This document shows positions 24,782 to 37,586 of a stretch of 64,000 bases of DNA, in pieces. Numbering within the stretch: the first letter of the stretch is position 1; every line of letters starts with the position of its first letter. Both the position numbers and the translations under genes were made by a program. The DNA comes from Bryum argenteum. Lineage: Eukaryota > Streptophyta > Bryopsida > Bryales > Bryaceae. The DNA is taken from assembly GCA_037043015.1 (NCBI GenBank), contig CM073322.1, forward strand, positions 1,127,601 through 1,191,600, given 5' to 3'. The notes under the pieces are model-generated. The model saw only the letters and a program-made list of their open reading frames with translations, had not been told where the DNA came from and searched no databases.

Positions 24782-25643
24782 CCCTTAAACGTCAGACCCA
24801 ACCCGAGGGGTTGGGTTTTTTTTTGAGAGAATCTTGCTCATAACTTACACTCCATTATACCAAATGGAATTTTTAAAATTCCAAACTGAGCACCTTAAAG
24901 AGATCTATACTTTCTTAGAATAGAGCTCACGCAAATTAAAAATAGAATAATGCTAAAGGGCAATGGTAAGCTTGGGGTATCACTTTTTGGACACACTAAT
25001 TAGGTTATTTTTATTGAAAGCCTCCAAAGTTTGTCTAATTTAGTCATTTTAATCAAGTAAAAAGACCCTAAAATAGAAAATAAAATATCATGCACCTCAC
25101 TAAAATCAAAGTATATATGCCTATAGATTTTCTTTTAGATTTTTTATTTTTTTTGGATCCATTCATAGATGAGGGAAAAAGTGCTGAATTTGGGGATTTG
25201 CAGGCATTATAGTGCACAATGAATTAATTTTTTTATTATTAAATAAATTATTTTGTATTCTATACAAGAAGATGTAGGTCATATTCAAAAATTATATTAA
25301 AATAAAAATGGATGATATTCCATTTGCTTGATTCAATGGATTTTAGATTATTGGAACATGACTTACTTTTTCAACTAAAAAATCAAATGAAATTACTTCA
25401 AAATATTTTTTTTAATTTTTAATTTTTTTTCTTGATACATTATAAGTATAGACAACTAAAACCACATCTAATGAAGTCTTATTGTATTACAGTTTAAAAA
25501 TAGATATGTTTGTCACACCAACATAGAGTGCAATTGTTCATGGGACAACCTTTTTGGGTACCCCAACCAGACTATCACCCTAAAAGTGGAGTTTTAGAAG
25601 AGATTTTGGGTGTGGTATCAGGACAACATATGACGTTTAAGGG
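24782..25643. mobile_element. piggyBac-ended non-autonomous element, 862 bp
   Basis: The ends are CCCTTAAACGTC at left and the exact reverse complement GACGTTTAAGGG at right. The element is flanked by TTAA at 24778-24781 and 25644-25647. The uninterrupted site with one TTAA is at 29658-29661 in copy 5. The interior is AT-rich without a coding frame. The ends resemble those of the 6 kb piggyBac element, which could be a source of transposase. Confidence 0.9.
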
Positions 25644-26529
25644 TTAAAGTAGGTGAATAGGCAGAATTTGGTTTGGAAAAGGTACAGTCATTCACACCCT
25701 TCCTATCTCTAACTCAAAATGGCACATGTAACATTGTGAGTTTGACAGATTGAGGTCGATCTTGTTACAAAACATTGTGACAATAATAGGTTTGAAAAGT
25801 TTGGAACACCAAAATTATATCTTAATGCATGAGCACACAAGTTTGGTTCAATTCAAGAATGATTGTAATCTAAAGACAATCCAACTAAGGGTCTCATTGT
25901 ACCAAAAGTAACAATGTGGAATTTCTTAAACAAGGGTTTTGTGATTTGGTTGTTGTAATCGTAACAAATTGTTTATAGTAATTTCTTGTTTGTTTTCTTT
26001 TTTATCAAAACATTGATTCTTCCTTAGCTTTTAGCATTCTTACTTTCATTCAAATACACTCAACTCTAACTTGAGTTTGAGACAATTGTTACATATAGGA
26101 TCCTTGATTATTTCTTAACCACATATATAGATGTTTTAGAGGAAATAAATCAACACATGGAAGTCAACCTTTAGTTTATTCTCCTTACAACTCAAAAATT
26201 TGAAGCTACAATCATCAAGACTCATAATTGCAAGAGTGTGCAATTATTATACATACGGCTTATTTACGGCATTTATCGTTGAGTTTTAAAATTGCTATTC
26301 TACCAGCTAATGTGCATATATTACAAACATTGAACAAATTATAATTGCCTTAGTAGATTATAAATGTGTGTAAGTTATATATAGGTATCAATGATGTTCA
26401 TAATGCACGTACATCTCTAAATTGTTATACATACCAAGACCCTGGAAGGTGCATTCCACAATGACAAAGATAAGTATTAGAAACACACACAGACATATGT
26501 GAGTATCATTGAAAACATATAAGCTTTCA

Positions 26530-27457
26530 CCCCTAAAAATCCAAGCGTTTCCTCAACCTCCAAAACCAAAAACTTGTCATGTTGCACCTTCCGTTGATGG
26601 GAAATGGGGAAACATTTGGAGAATTTTTTTTTCTGGTATTGGACTTCGAACCGTAAGATCTTGTATCTAACTTGTATACAAAGGATTAGTCACTATTTCA
26701 ACCGTTGGATGTTTGTCATTTGTGAGATCATAACTTCCAAAGTTTGTCTAACACTTTTTTTTGCCGCTGTCCGAGAGGCCTAAATGGTGCCAAGGGCAAC
26801 TTGATGATCATTACTCCAAACATTTTCCCCTCATTTTTCCCCATGTAGGTAATCAAGTTGGGTACACTCATGCAAAATTTTAGAGACTCATTCTACTTTT
26901 AGACCTTAATGTACATTATTTTATGAAAGAAGGTCTTAAAACAACAATATAGTGAAACAAGCACCACATATGATGTATTAAGTTTAAGAAGAATTTGAAC
27001 GGTGCGTAGGTGCCTTTATGAGTATGTGAATTTGGAAAAAAAATCACGGAAAAATCTAAAATCTAAAATTTTGACAATTCTTGAAAGAAAAAATTGTAAA
27101 ATTACTAGAAATTGTGATGATTGTTTTTGAAAGTTTTGGAGGTTGCCCTTGTAAAAGTTGTACACGTTTTGACTTTGAACACTTTGGAACTTGAATAGTA
27201 ATTTGGTAATGAACATATTTCCAGAAAAAAATTCTTTAAAAAAACATTATTTTAAACTGCCCATTTTGGACTTGAAACCTAAAATTTCTAGAGGAAGGTT
27301 ATAAAATTAAAATTTGGATTTGCATATTTTACCACATACACATTACAATATGGGGAGCACCCAGTAAAAATCTTAAGCAAAAATATCAATTTAACCCCTT
27401 AAAATGAGCTGCCCAAAATCTCAATAACCAAATCGGTTTTTCCTGGATTTTGAGGGG
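26530..27457. mobile_element. piggyBac-ended element at an array rearrangement junction
   Basis: The left end is CCCCTAAAAATCCA, after TTCA, which is one change from TTAA. The right end, reverse complement, is CCCCTCAAAATCCA, next to an intact TTAA (27458-27461). A further TTAACCCCTTAAAA lies inside at 27391. The left flank matches the spacer around 30535 and the right flank matches the middle of a monomer around 29074. The two ends therefore do not border one target. The interior is AT-rich. The array segment expected between the two flanks (end of spacer, monomer A and part of the next) is missing here. Confidence 0.75.
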
Positions 27458-30400
27458 TTAATGGTTCTTCTGGGCCACATTTATCAGTCACCGATTATGT
27501 TTATTTGAGCTTTGATTTCATTGAAGTGTGAGCAGCCAGGATGATGGGCAACAGAATAAATTCGCTCCATTTACTTGTTTTCTTATTTTGTTGTATTTTG
27601 TTGGGTTTTAGGACTTGTGTCTGGGATTTGTTTTTCGATCAATGTAAGAAAGTGGGGAAAAACAAAAGGTTAGAAGGCTACTCATTTTACAAACTGAACG
27701 TAAAAACCATGTGATAATAATTAGTGGCTAACAGAAGTTGGTTAATTTTAAGAGAGCTGGTTTAATGAATTCATTGACAGGTTCAATCTTCTGTGACTAT
27801 GGTTTTTGATGTATTTTTCAATTTGATTTTCAGTCTATTACTTGTGTGATACTTTTGTACCTTTAGGTTTTGATGAATGTTTTTGAGTGGGTCAAATTGA
27901 ACGCCAACATTGCAGGCTGATAACTCGATGATATCGTACAAATACGTGAGAATTCCGAATACCCTTTGCTGCCCCCATCTGACGCTGATTGCTGCCCCCA
28001 TCTGACGCTGATTGTGACGTTTACCTACCTCGTCGACCGACAGCAACTGTCACCAGAGCTCAAGGAGGGCTCTGTAATTGAAGAGAGGTGCAGCTCAGTC
28101 TCTAGAAGCCATTCACTACGGCGAACTCGTAGAGGTGCAATCTATAATTTCCCATCGTTGCATATATTGCAGATGCAAGCGAGGGTTCGAGGCGGATTTC
28201 ATCACGGCCGCGCGCGCGATCTGTAATTTCCAATGTGTGCATAACAGAGTCAAGCGACAAAAGCGAGGGTTCGAGGCGGGTTTCATCACGGCGCATTTCA
28301 GGAGCGCCGAGGAGTTTACATGCTACGTGTTGCTATGTGTGCTTACCGTGCGTGATCACAGGAATGGGGAGTGCCAAGCTCTGCATGCATTTTGGGCGAC
28401 CTAGGCAACCATGTGCGCGTTTAGTGATTGCATACACGGATGCCATGGCCGTCCTAAGTGTATAACGGCTTGGGAATTCCGATTCCTCTTATCGCGCATT
28501 GTCAGAACACGTATTGCCTCTAGAAATCTAGTCCTGCCTCGAGGGAGTGTATAAGAGAAGGTTATCGCTCATAGCCTCTACTTCCCCCCATCTCGAGGAA
28601 CTTCATGTTTTGACATTATAGTGTGTAATTGTTCTGGACAATGTTATGTTGTGAAGTTCATTCAACAGCACTCTACAGAGCAAAAGCACGCACTTTGCTT
28701 CTTCTACAGATGCTTTTGCCAATTTTTGGAATGCATGTTGAAGTCATATTTGTTGAGAACGATCTCTTTGTTCTTGTTATGAACAACTTCTTCGGTGGTT
28801 CTAATCATTTCTTTCTTCATTGTGAAATCTTCTTAGAGTTACTCTCATTCGATGAAATAAGTAGCCTCTGCACCCTGCTGCTCTTGATGCAAAATCCATT
28901 CGGATCCTTTCCAACTCTTTGCCATTTTCTTTTTTCTTTTCAATCTTTATTGCTTTTCTTCTTTTTCAATGAAAGTGTCAATGAGTGTTTTTGAGTTTCA
29001 GGAGAGGTCCGTTCTAAGAGGGCTTTGTTTCATCTGATTGTAAAATTTATGGTACTAGCTTATTTCATGGAGATTAATTGTTCTTTAGGGCCAAGTTTAT
29101 GAATCACCGATTGTGTTTGTTTGAGCTTTGGTTTTGTTGGATGATGGGCAACAAAATAAATTTGCTCCATTTTGTTCATTTTCTTATTTCGGTGTATTTT
29201 GTTGGGTTTTAGGACTTGTATCTAGGATGTGTGTTTTGGTTCAATGTAAGAAAGTGGGGAAAAACAAAAAGGTTAGAAGACCATTCATTTTACAAAATGA
29301 ACATAAAAATCATGTGATGATAATCAGTGACTGACAGAAGTTGGGTAAATTGAAGAATGGTGGCTATGATTTTGACAGAGGTAGTTTGATGGATACATTA
29401 ATCATGCTCAATGTACATATTTCACCACCTTTCAGAATGACACTCAACAATCATCTATATTTCTTATCATCGTTATGTTGGAAAGTTACATAATTACGAA
29501 GTGTTGTATCTTTAAGTTTTAAAGTATGTTCCAATGGAACTCAAAGGAAAGTACTATTGATAATATGTAGTTTATGGGTGAGATATAGTAGATGAATGGT
29601 TAAGATTTGGTACAAGGAAGAGCACAACCGAGGAAATATATTCTTACTTATGCCAACTTAAAGTAGGTGAATAGTTAGAATTTGGTTTGGCAATCATTTA
29701 CACCCTTCCTATCTTCAACTGAAAATGGCACATGTAACATTGCGAGTTTGACAGACTGAGGTCGATCTTGTTACAAAACATTGTGACAATAATAGGTTTG
29801 AGAAGTTTGGAACACCAAAATTATATCATAATGCATGAGCTCACCTGGTTCAATTCAAGAATGATTGTAATCTAAAAACAATTTAACTAAGGGTCTCATC
29901 ATACTAATATTAACATTGTGGAATATCTTAAATGAGGGTTTTGTGATTTGGTTGTTGTAATCGTAACAAATTGTTTATAGTAAGTCCTTGTTTGTTTCTT
30001 TCTTATCGGAACATTGATTCTCTGTAAGCTTTTAGCAGTCTTACTTTTATCCAAATACACTCAACTCTTGAGTTCGGGACAATTGTTACATATTGGAACC
30101 TTGATTTTTTATAAACCACATAAATAGATGTTTTAGAGGATATAAATCAATAGATGGAAGTCGACCCTCACTTTATTCTCCTTACAGCTTAAAAATTTAA
30201 AACTACAATCATCAAGACTCACGGACCATAATTGCAAGAGTGCAATTATTACACCATACGGCTTATGGCATTTATTGTCGAGGTTCAAAATTGCTATTCT
30301 ACCATCACCTAATGTGCCTATATTTCAAACATTGAACAAATTATAAAATTTAACTCTTTGCCTTAGTAGAATGTAAATTTGTGTAAGTTATAAAAAGGTA

Positions 30401-31132
30401 TCAACGATGTTCATAATGCACGTACATCTCTAGATTGTTATAACATACCAAGACCACGGAAGGTGCATTCTACAATGACAAAAATAAGTATTAAATACAC
30501 AAACATATGTGAGTATCATTGAAAACATTAAGCTTTAAAGACTCAATAAAATGTGGCCAATCTATACATAATAAACCTTGTGATTCTTCTACTTTTATGG
30601 ATACTCATACTCAATTACCAAAAAATCATTTGATTGCTAGAACTTGCTTTTGCATGGCTTTAAAATTGAATCCCCAATTAAAAGTCTTTAAATTGTCTAC
30701 CAATGGATATTTGTGTACAAAATTTAATCCTCAAGTATATATTATTTAAGGTATAGATATATGTTTAAAATTTGCAATTATAAGAACATTCTTAGACTTC
30801 GGCTTCCCTACAACCCATGTTCAAGGCTAAGTGAATGGTTGTAATACAATACTTTTTCTTTTGGAAAATGGAAAGATTTTGTCGTCTATACACAAAATCA
30901 TGAAACTACAGATCATCAACATATATTCTTTTCCCTCACTAATTATACACCAAAGGAATATATCCACTATTTATATACAAAAATGACCCTCTTATTCTAT
31001 CATACAACGACCTTTTCACATTAACTTAACAAAGAAAGACATAGGATTCCAATAGTTGTAGTAAATATTTTACAAAAGTGGTGAATGCAATGGATTTTGT
31101 AATCCTTAAGAATTTTAAAGATCTGAAGGACG
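27458..31132 (+). repeat. Tandem array, unit copy 5 (left part missing)
   Basis: It begins in the middle of a monomer (GATGATGGGCAAC at about 27540), then has monomer B at about 27905, the repeated marker blocks at 28790 and 29141, and the full spacer to about 31130. It holds the empty sites for the SINE (29030-29040) and for the 862-bp piggyBac-ended element (29658-29661). A 17-bp duplication (GCTGCCCCCATCTGACG) occurs at 27969-28010. Confidence 0.85.
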
Positions 31133-32602
31133 CTGGCATTGCAGGCCCATCACTTAATGACATTGCAGGCCCAAATACGTGATATCAAAAAACTACCGGA
31201 GTCTTACGCTCATTGTGACGTTTTCCGAACTCGTCGACCGATAGCGACGGTCACTGGGACTCAAGAAGGGCGCTTCATGTTTACATGTGCAACTCAGACT
31301 TCTGAACTCATAGAGGCATTGTCTGTAATTCCCCGTCCGTGCATTGTAGAGTCAAGTTAAGGTTTGAGGAGGGTTTCATTATGGAGCATTCCTGCAGCAC
31401 TAGTAGAAAATCGCACTAAAAGTGACTTCCGTAATAACTTGACCGTAATGACACATAGTGAATAATTTAAATTGTGCCTCTAATTGCATGACAGTAAATT
31501 ATTATATCTGTCACCTCTCATTTATTTTTTTACTAATCTACTAGGTTTTGGTATGTCTATTACACTAGTAGAAAATGGCAAAAAGTGACGGCCGTAATGA
31601 CTTGACCAGAATGACACAAAGTGTCAATTTTAATTGTGCTTCTAATTACGTCAAAATAAATCATTATACTTGTCACTTTTCCTTAATTTTTTTATTGATC
31701 TATTGAAGTGTGGTATGCTTATTACAACCCCAAAAAATCTAAGAAAAAGTGACAAATATCATAATTTATTTTGACGTAATTAGAAGCACAATCAAAAGTG
31801 ACACTTTGTGTAATTTAGGTCAAGTCATTACAACCGTCACTTTTTTGCCATTTTCTACTAGTGTTACAACAAAAAAAAATCTAAGAAAAAGTGACAAATA
31901 TCATAATTTATTTTGACGTAATTAGAAGCACAATTAAAATTGACACTTTGTGTCATTCCGGTCAAATCATTATGGCCTTCACTTTTTTGCCATTTTCTAC
32001 TAGTGTTACAACAAAAAAAAACCTAAGGAAAAGCATCAAATATTTAATTTATTTTGATGTTATTAGAAGCACAATTAAAACTGACTCTTTGTGTCATTAC
32101 AGTCAAGTCATTACGTTTGTCACTTTTAGTGCCATTTTCTACTAATGCACGAGCGCCGAGGAGTCCACAGGCAACGTGTTGTTACGTGTTCTTACAATGC
32201 GTGATCACAAGGACGAGGAAGTGCCAAGCTCTACATGTATCGAGGGCGGCCTTTGACTTGCGCGTGCCGTGATTGCGTACATGGATGCCATGGCCGTCCT
32301 AAATGCATAACAACTTAAGACTTCCGATTTCTTTGATCGCTCATTGTAAGGTTACATATTGTCGCCAGAATTCTAGTACTAGCCTTCTAGTCCCTCTAAG
32401 CCATTCGCCATGGCGAACTCATATAGGCGTATTCTATAATTCCGTGTACATGCATTGTAGAGTCAAGATAGGGTTCGAGGGGGGTTTCATCATAGAACAT
32501 TTATACATGAGCGCCGAGGAAGTATTTGCAGCTATGAAACTAGATAGTGCACACGAGCAGAGTAGTTATGTACTGAGGCGGGAGAGTAAGTTGCAGCTAT
32601 GA
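31133..32602 (+). repeat. Tandem array, last partial copy
   Basis: A truncated monomer A (31133-31397) is interrupted by the CACTA-type nest and resumes at 32148 with GAGCGCCGAGGAGTCCA. A second small fragment of the same block (CCATTCGCCATGGCGAACTC) is at about 32400-32530. After about 32600 the array similarity stops. Confidence 0.8.
31398..32147. mobile_element. Nest of CACTA-type foldback MITEs
   Basis: The outer left end is CACTAGTAGAAAATCGCACT at 31398. A second left end (CACTAGTAGAAAATGGCA) is at 31563. Right ends of the form GCCATTTTCTACTAGTG finish at 31863, 32005 and (as CTAATG) 32147. The inner unit 31563-31863 is a 301-bp near-perfect palindrome flanked by TTA on both sides. A 3-bp duplication and CACTA ends are the signs of the CACTA (En/Spm) superfamily. 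The right arm of about 142 bp is present three times in tandem (31722-31863, 31864-32005, 32006-32147). No transposase is present. Confidence 0.85.
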
Positions 32603-34310
32603 AGGAATGGAGATATAATGCTACAACGGTGGAGAGTATTGAGGAAAAATGATACATTCAACTGCAGGGAAAGAAAGTTGTTTACTTGTTGTATTGTAGT
32701 TTATAAATATCTGTCATATGTTTTTTGATATAGCAAAATAAGTAGGGAATGATGAAAAACTTGTATATGACATATCATTTGATGAAATCTACAATGCAAA
32801 TAATAAGGATTAAGGAAGAGGTTTTCGTACTGACTGCACTAGTATGTTGTACACATTTATGTTTCAGAGTCATTCGAATAATGATTTAACTTTGTGGATT
32901 TGTGCAAAATATGGCACTATGTATCCCAAGTACTTTCATGATAATAGGTGTGCTCATCTTACATAAATATGCATCTTAAGTAGCTATATGACAAAGTTGT
33001 GCTCATGAGAGTAGAAAGAAATAGCATGTCGACAAACCTTTGACCACTGAATAAAAAGAGCCTCTATTCTAAACCTATATTCTACGTAAATGCTCTTAAA
33101 CCAAAAGATCACTTGCTGGAGAAACGCATGTATATGAGACTAATGATATAGTGCACACATACATTTCAATGAAAGATCAAATTTTGTTTGTCAAAGAATC
33201 AAACATGAAGGTATTCTCAAACCAATTGGACATGACAAGAAGACCTTTGGTACGAATCGTTTTAGACACTTAAATTTGAAATATCATGATGTCGTAATGT
33301 CGTGAAGTAAGTTTCAAATGCTTCAATTGTTACGATCGTTCAAATGTGAGATATCATGATGTTGGCACGTGCCGGCGCGAAGATGCATTTGTTTATTTAC
33401 AAGTGAGGAAGGAACACCGTCGGATCCAATTAGAGAAACCAAAGTATCACAGCCTTCAACCTACCCTTCTTAATTTTCATGAAGCCTCCTTATTGATTAG
33501 AAGGTTTACACTCATGCTTTTATAGTATGGGTCTGTAGTTTTTACCACACTAATTAAAGTCTATTAAAGTCATTTTCTAAGTATGAGATGAGTATTATCT
33601 GAATATCACCCAAGTCACACATAAGTAATATGAAAGAGTACCAAATGATATTTTCAATAAAACATATGGTTGAATCACCTTAGAAACTTTCCTAATTGTG
33701 CCGCAGACCCGTAGATATTGCCATGAATATCATATGAGGGGCCTCTTCATATCAACGCCTAATACTTGAGCGGTTGAGCCCAACACCAACTCCATTGCGT
33801 CAATCAAATGAGAGTATAAATAAAATTGCCCCATATAAGCCTAGGGACTTTAATTTGACACTTGACCATTTTTCTTGAATCTGATATGGTAGGTGATATG
33901 TGACTGTTGTCACAAGAAATATCAGGTCTTAGGCAAAAACTTGGGTTGAGAGGGGTTGGAGTGAGGGGTTTGCACCATTTTCTTTCTAAACATCACTTAA
34001 GTGATAAACAACAATGTTTTGATAAGCAACAATTCATAGGTTTGAGATTGATAGTGTTGCCAAAAAAAGTATAAAAATGTTGCTATACTTGAGCAAGATT
34101 TGTAAGAAAACTCTACAAACCTTCCTTCAATTTAGGCGTAAATACTCACTTAAGGCCCCGTTCATCAATTTGTGATCACCTTCAAATGATAAATCGAGAC
34201 TTGAACTAGGCCTACCAATATTAATTTCTTTGGTTAAATATGTGACCCAACTCAAAGTAAAGTTTTTAATATGGGACACCTTGTAAGCTCGGACCTAAGA
34301 TTGAAGTCAA
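32603..34310. other. Intergenic, AT-rich, no gene recognised
   Basis: There are no frames of gene quality here. Sequence around 33840-34265 (ending GTGACCCAACTCAAAGTAAA) recurs in diverged form at about 36990-37250, so a dispersed repeat of unknown class is present at both places. Confidence 0.5.
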
Positions 34311-34314
34311 TTAA

Positions 34315-34739
34315 CCCCTAAACGCCCAAGGGGGATAAAGCTCCTAATAGTTGGTAATAACGCTGATTTTTTCAAAACTGCGTAAAAACAAATAAAATAT
34401 GAAAATGAAAAATCCAACCGTAGGATCTTCTTTGGAGCATGGCAATTAGTATGACTGCCAAGTAGCATGTCATTTGGAGCTATGGATTTCAAGATCCATG
34501 CAAAAAAAGGGTGAAGATCACACCACCAAAACTTTCATGCAATATCTCTTTCGCCCACTCTCACAAATTGAGGATCAAGTTTTTTACTATTTATCCAAGG
34601 AGGGAGTACAGTAAACCCGCCGAGGTGTTGGGCAAAAAAACGGCAGATGAAAAATCGATGGGATGAAAGCGGGGTTGTGCACCGAAGACGGAGCCTCACA
34701 TCAAGAATGTCGAAAAACGACACTGTGGGCGCTTAAGGG
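34315..34739. mobile_element. piggyBac-ended MITE, 425 bp
   Basis: It is flanked by TTAA at 34311-34314 and 34740-34743. The left end is CCCCTAAACGCCC and the right end is GGGCGCTTAAGGG. A subterminal palindrome (AATGTCG, AAAA, CGACA) precedes the right end, as in the 6 kb element. The interior contains CCAACCGTAGGATCTT, a phrase shared with other members of this family in the window. There is no coding frame. Confidence 0.88.
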
Positions 34740-34959
34740 TTAAGTTGTGGTAGGAAAGGTCATTGCCCCAATAAAAGTTACTCTTATAGATAGGAGATTA
34801 GACTATGCTTATCTGACTAGTTATTTACAAGAGAATATTTGTGTTTTAAAAATATGAGTTGTATTGTAGCTCACGCTTTATTGTCATATTGTAGTCACTT
34901 ACATATCACCATTGCTACATTGAAGAGGGTGGTAGGATATGGTTATTGGATATTGTTAA

Positions 34960-35219
34960 CCCCTAAAGATCCTTGATACAAAATTGTCTAAATCATCAAA
35001 ACGAACTTTCTTCTACTTCAGGCCCAAAGAAACTCAATCTAAGCATTAATTAGAAGATCCAACCGTAGGATCTTGAAGCTAACTTGACCCTTTACTCAAA
35101 TAATAAATTTGAACCGTTAATTTTTCTCTAATTTTGAGATTATAATGGTCAAAGTTGGCTGAAATTTTTCCCTGCGGAAATCCCAAAAAGCCATTTCGGC
35201 TTTCTTGGATCTTTAGGGG
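34960..35219. mobile_element. piggyBac-ended MITE, 260 bp
   Basis: It is flanked by TTAA (34956-34959 and 35220-35223). The ends CCCCTAAAGATCC and GGATCTTTAGGGG are exact reverse complements. The interior has the phrase CCAACCGTAGGATCTTG, seen also in the 425-bp copy upstream. The perfect ends suggest a relatively recent insertion. Confidence 0.88.
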
Positions 35220-35486
35220 TTAACAAATCATGGAAATATATTGAGATTATCAGCTTACCAAAGTGATAATATATATTTATGATTATTTTCAATTGGTAGC
35301 TATTATCAAGAAAATTCATAAATTGTTGCCTAACTATTCTAGTGTACCAACAACACTCTTGCGTAGTTGGATAAGCATGTTTTCAAAAACTTTAGTTTTT
35401 CTTAATTAAAAATCAAAATTATACCCAAGTACTTTGGTCACTCCAGACTTGAATAATCTTTAAGATAGATAGGGTTGCTGCATTAA

Positions 35487-36459
35487 CCCCTAAACGTCCC
35501 AGCCTATTTTTAGCAGAAAAGCACATTTCCATAAAAATCGTCATAGATGAAAATAAAGAGAAGCTATTAAGATCTCAACCGTACAAACTTGTAATAGACT
35601 TATCGAAGATCATGTGGACCAAAATTTGAGTCATGAGGTTTTATAGATCGGGAGATCATAACATATTAATACTAAAAACAAACTGCAAAATTTCATCATT
35701 TTCACTTTGAGGTGGAAATGCTACCAATATACCTATTGCAATGAAAAAGTCACCAACTAGAAAGATGTTCACCTTCATCTTAATAAGTCCTTTACCCAAC
35801 AAAAATTCATCAAAAAAATTTCTTGGCTCAAATAAAAGCCATGCAATGGTAAAAACTGCTGAAAATTTTACAAAGGAAAAATAGTCCAAAACTAGACCCT
35901 TTGCATTCAATTTCATGCCTTATCTTCAAAACATCTTCGATCTTGTTAAGGTTTCTACCACTTAGACTAGACTCTAATTGGAGGCCATCCCAAAAAATTA
36001 AGTTGAAATCCAACGGTGGATGAGGGAGATATAGCTCCTCAAATATCATCCATTTTCTCACTTTTTCTGTTGACAAAACATCATTGCAAATCCAATAGCA
36101 AAATCATTTGGATCAAAAAACTTCTCACTACAAAGTTGTTAAGAATCACCTTAAAATCATGACCATGAAAAAAAAAATCATGAAAAACTATTTTTAATTT
36201 CACATAATTGGCTTGCAATGGTAATACATGCCCCATGCTTGGAAACCCAAAAACAAGAGCTGTCTTCACTAAAGTGCATTCCATTAATTCATACTTTATT
36301 GTATGGGCTTGCAAATTTTACAACACAAACTAGACTTGATTTGGAACCTAACACAAGTGATTTCATCCAAAACGGAGTTTGGATGAAGGCGTTATGGCTC
36401 TTCAAAGTTTCTGCCCTCCATCCAAAATGTAGAAAAACGACATTGGGGACGTTTAGGGG
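35487..36459. mobile_element. piggyBac-ended non-autonomous element, 973 bp
   Basis: It is flanked by TTAA (35483-35486 and 36460-36463). The left end is CCCCTAAACGTCCC and the right end is GGGGACGTTTAGGGG, a 13-base match. A subterminal palindrome (ATGTAG…CGACAT) lies at 36427-36443. The small frames inside on both strands are not recognisable. It is the longest member of the family in this intergenic block. Confidence 0.88.
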
Positions 36460-36463
36460 TTAA

Positions 36464-37586
36464 AATACCTACAAGACTATGCAAGTTTTGAAAGATTGGC
36501 TTTGCTTTGGATACAAACATTTGCCAAGTAGAGTTCTTGTGGAAAGTAAGAAGATAGCAAAGGTAGTGGAAATGGGGTTCTTGAAGAACATAGTACAAGT
36601 GGCTCTTGAGAAGAGTGATGAGAATCTTGCATTAGAGAAGTTGAGTAATATATATATCATGGTTCATATTTTTCTTCCCACTTAGTGTTGCAATTTTGGT
36701 TGCCTCTGCTCATGACATGGGCGGTGTTTGGAGTTGTGATCTTTTGGACTTTTGTTGAGATATTTAGTAGTTTGAGACATTTGCTTGTAAATTTGTTTGG
36801 AAGTTTTTTATATGTACAAAATATATAGGATAAAACCAATTTCTAAATAACGTGACCTTACAAACTTCCTCTACAGTGTAGCAAATCCAAAATTATCCAC
36901 GATTGCCATATATAGTAAGTTCGTGGTTATAAGAAGGCCCAATTTGACATCAATCAATGTAAGACTTTAGATTGCCAGATCAGACCCCTAATATAAGCTC
37001 CAGGGCTTTACATTCACACTCAACCTAAGTCTCCTAATTTTTGTGGAGATTAACTCAGTCACATTTCGGTGGGAAAATTGTAGGCCCAAGCCAAAAACTT
37101 TGGTAGCATAGGTTGTAAACTCATTCCTCTACAAGGACCAATTCATAAATTTGTAACCAATTCCATGTAGGAACTCAACCTTTGAATTAAGCCTCTTGAT
37201 ACTAAGGTTACTTCGTATGATAGGTGACCCAACTCAAAGTAAAAAATTTAATTTGAGCTCTCGAATCAAGGTTACAAAACAACAATTTTTCTTTCTTAAT
37301 ACAATTTCTTCATTTTGTTTTGTTCGCTCTCGCATGTGTTTACTCAACACACAAGATGATCATTGCAAAGAGTTTTAAATGAATTTGCGAACCCTCACTC
37401 ACTTTATGACTCTTCAAACATTCCCAAAAGTGATAATATTTTAAAACTGCTCAAAAACAAATTCTCATATGATCCAATTGGACCTAGAGACTTTATATTG
37501 CAGGGCCCAATCCACGACCCAATCGGGCCCTGGCCCCAGTACAAACAGATAGACGAGTAGTCCACGAAATCCTTTTTTACACAGAC
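36464..37586. other. Intergenic stretch upstream of the dehydrogenase gene
   Basis: A 68-codon frame at 36479-36685 (+) has protein-like composition (KKIAKVVEMGFLKNIVQVAL) but no family that I can name. It could be a relic exon. From about 36990 to 37250 the sequence repeats the dispersed repeat seen near 33840-34265. No other structure is evident. Confidence 0.4.

Larger units (their letters stand above)
21059..26529 (+). repeat. Tandem array, unit copy 4 (interrupted, right end missing)
   Basis: Monomer A starts at about 21030, monomer B at about 22820 and the spacer at about 24300. The copy is interrupted by a SINE (23670-24029) and a piggyBac-ended element (24782-25643). It breaks off at the left end of another piggyBac-ended element at 26530, so the last part of its spacer is absent. 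Confidence 0.85.

Noticed and set aside
1-32602. Possible ribosomal or tRNA gene cluster given the tandem layout.
   Set aside because: No rRNA-like sequence or cloverleaf genes are visible, and the only tRNA-like parts belong to a SINE.
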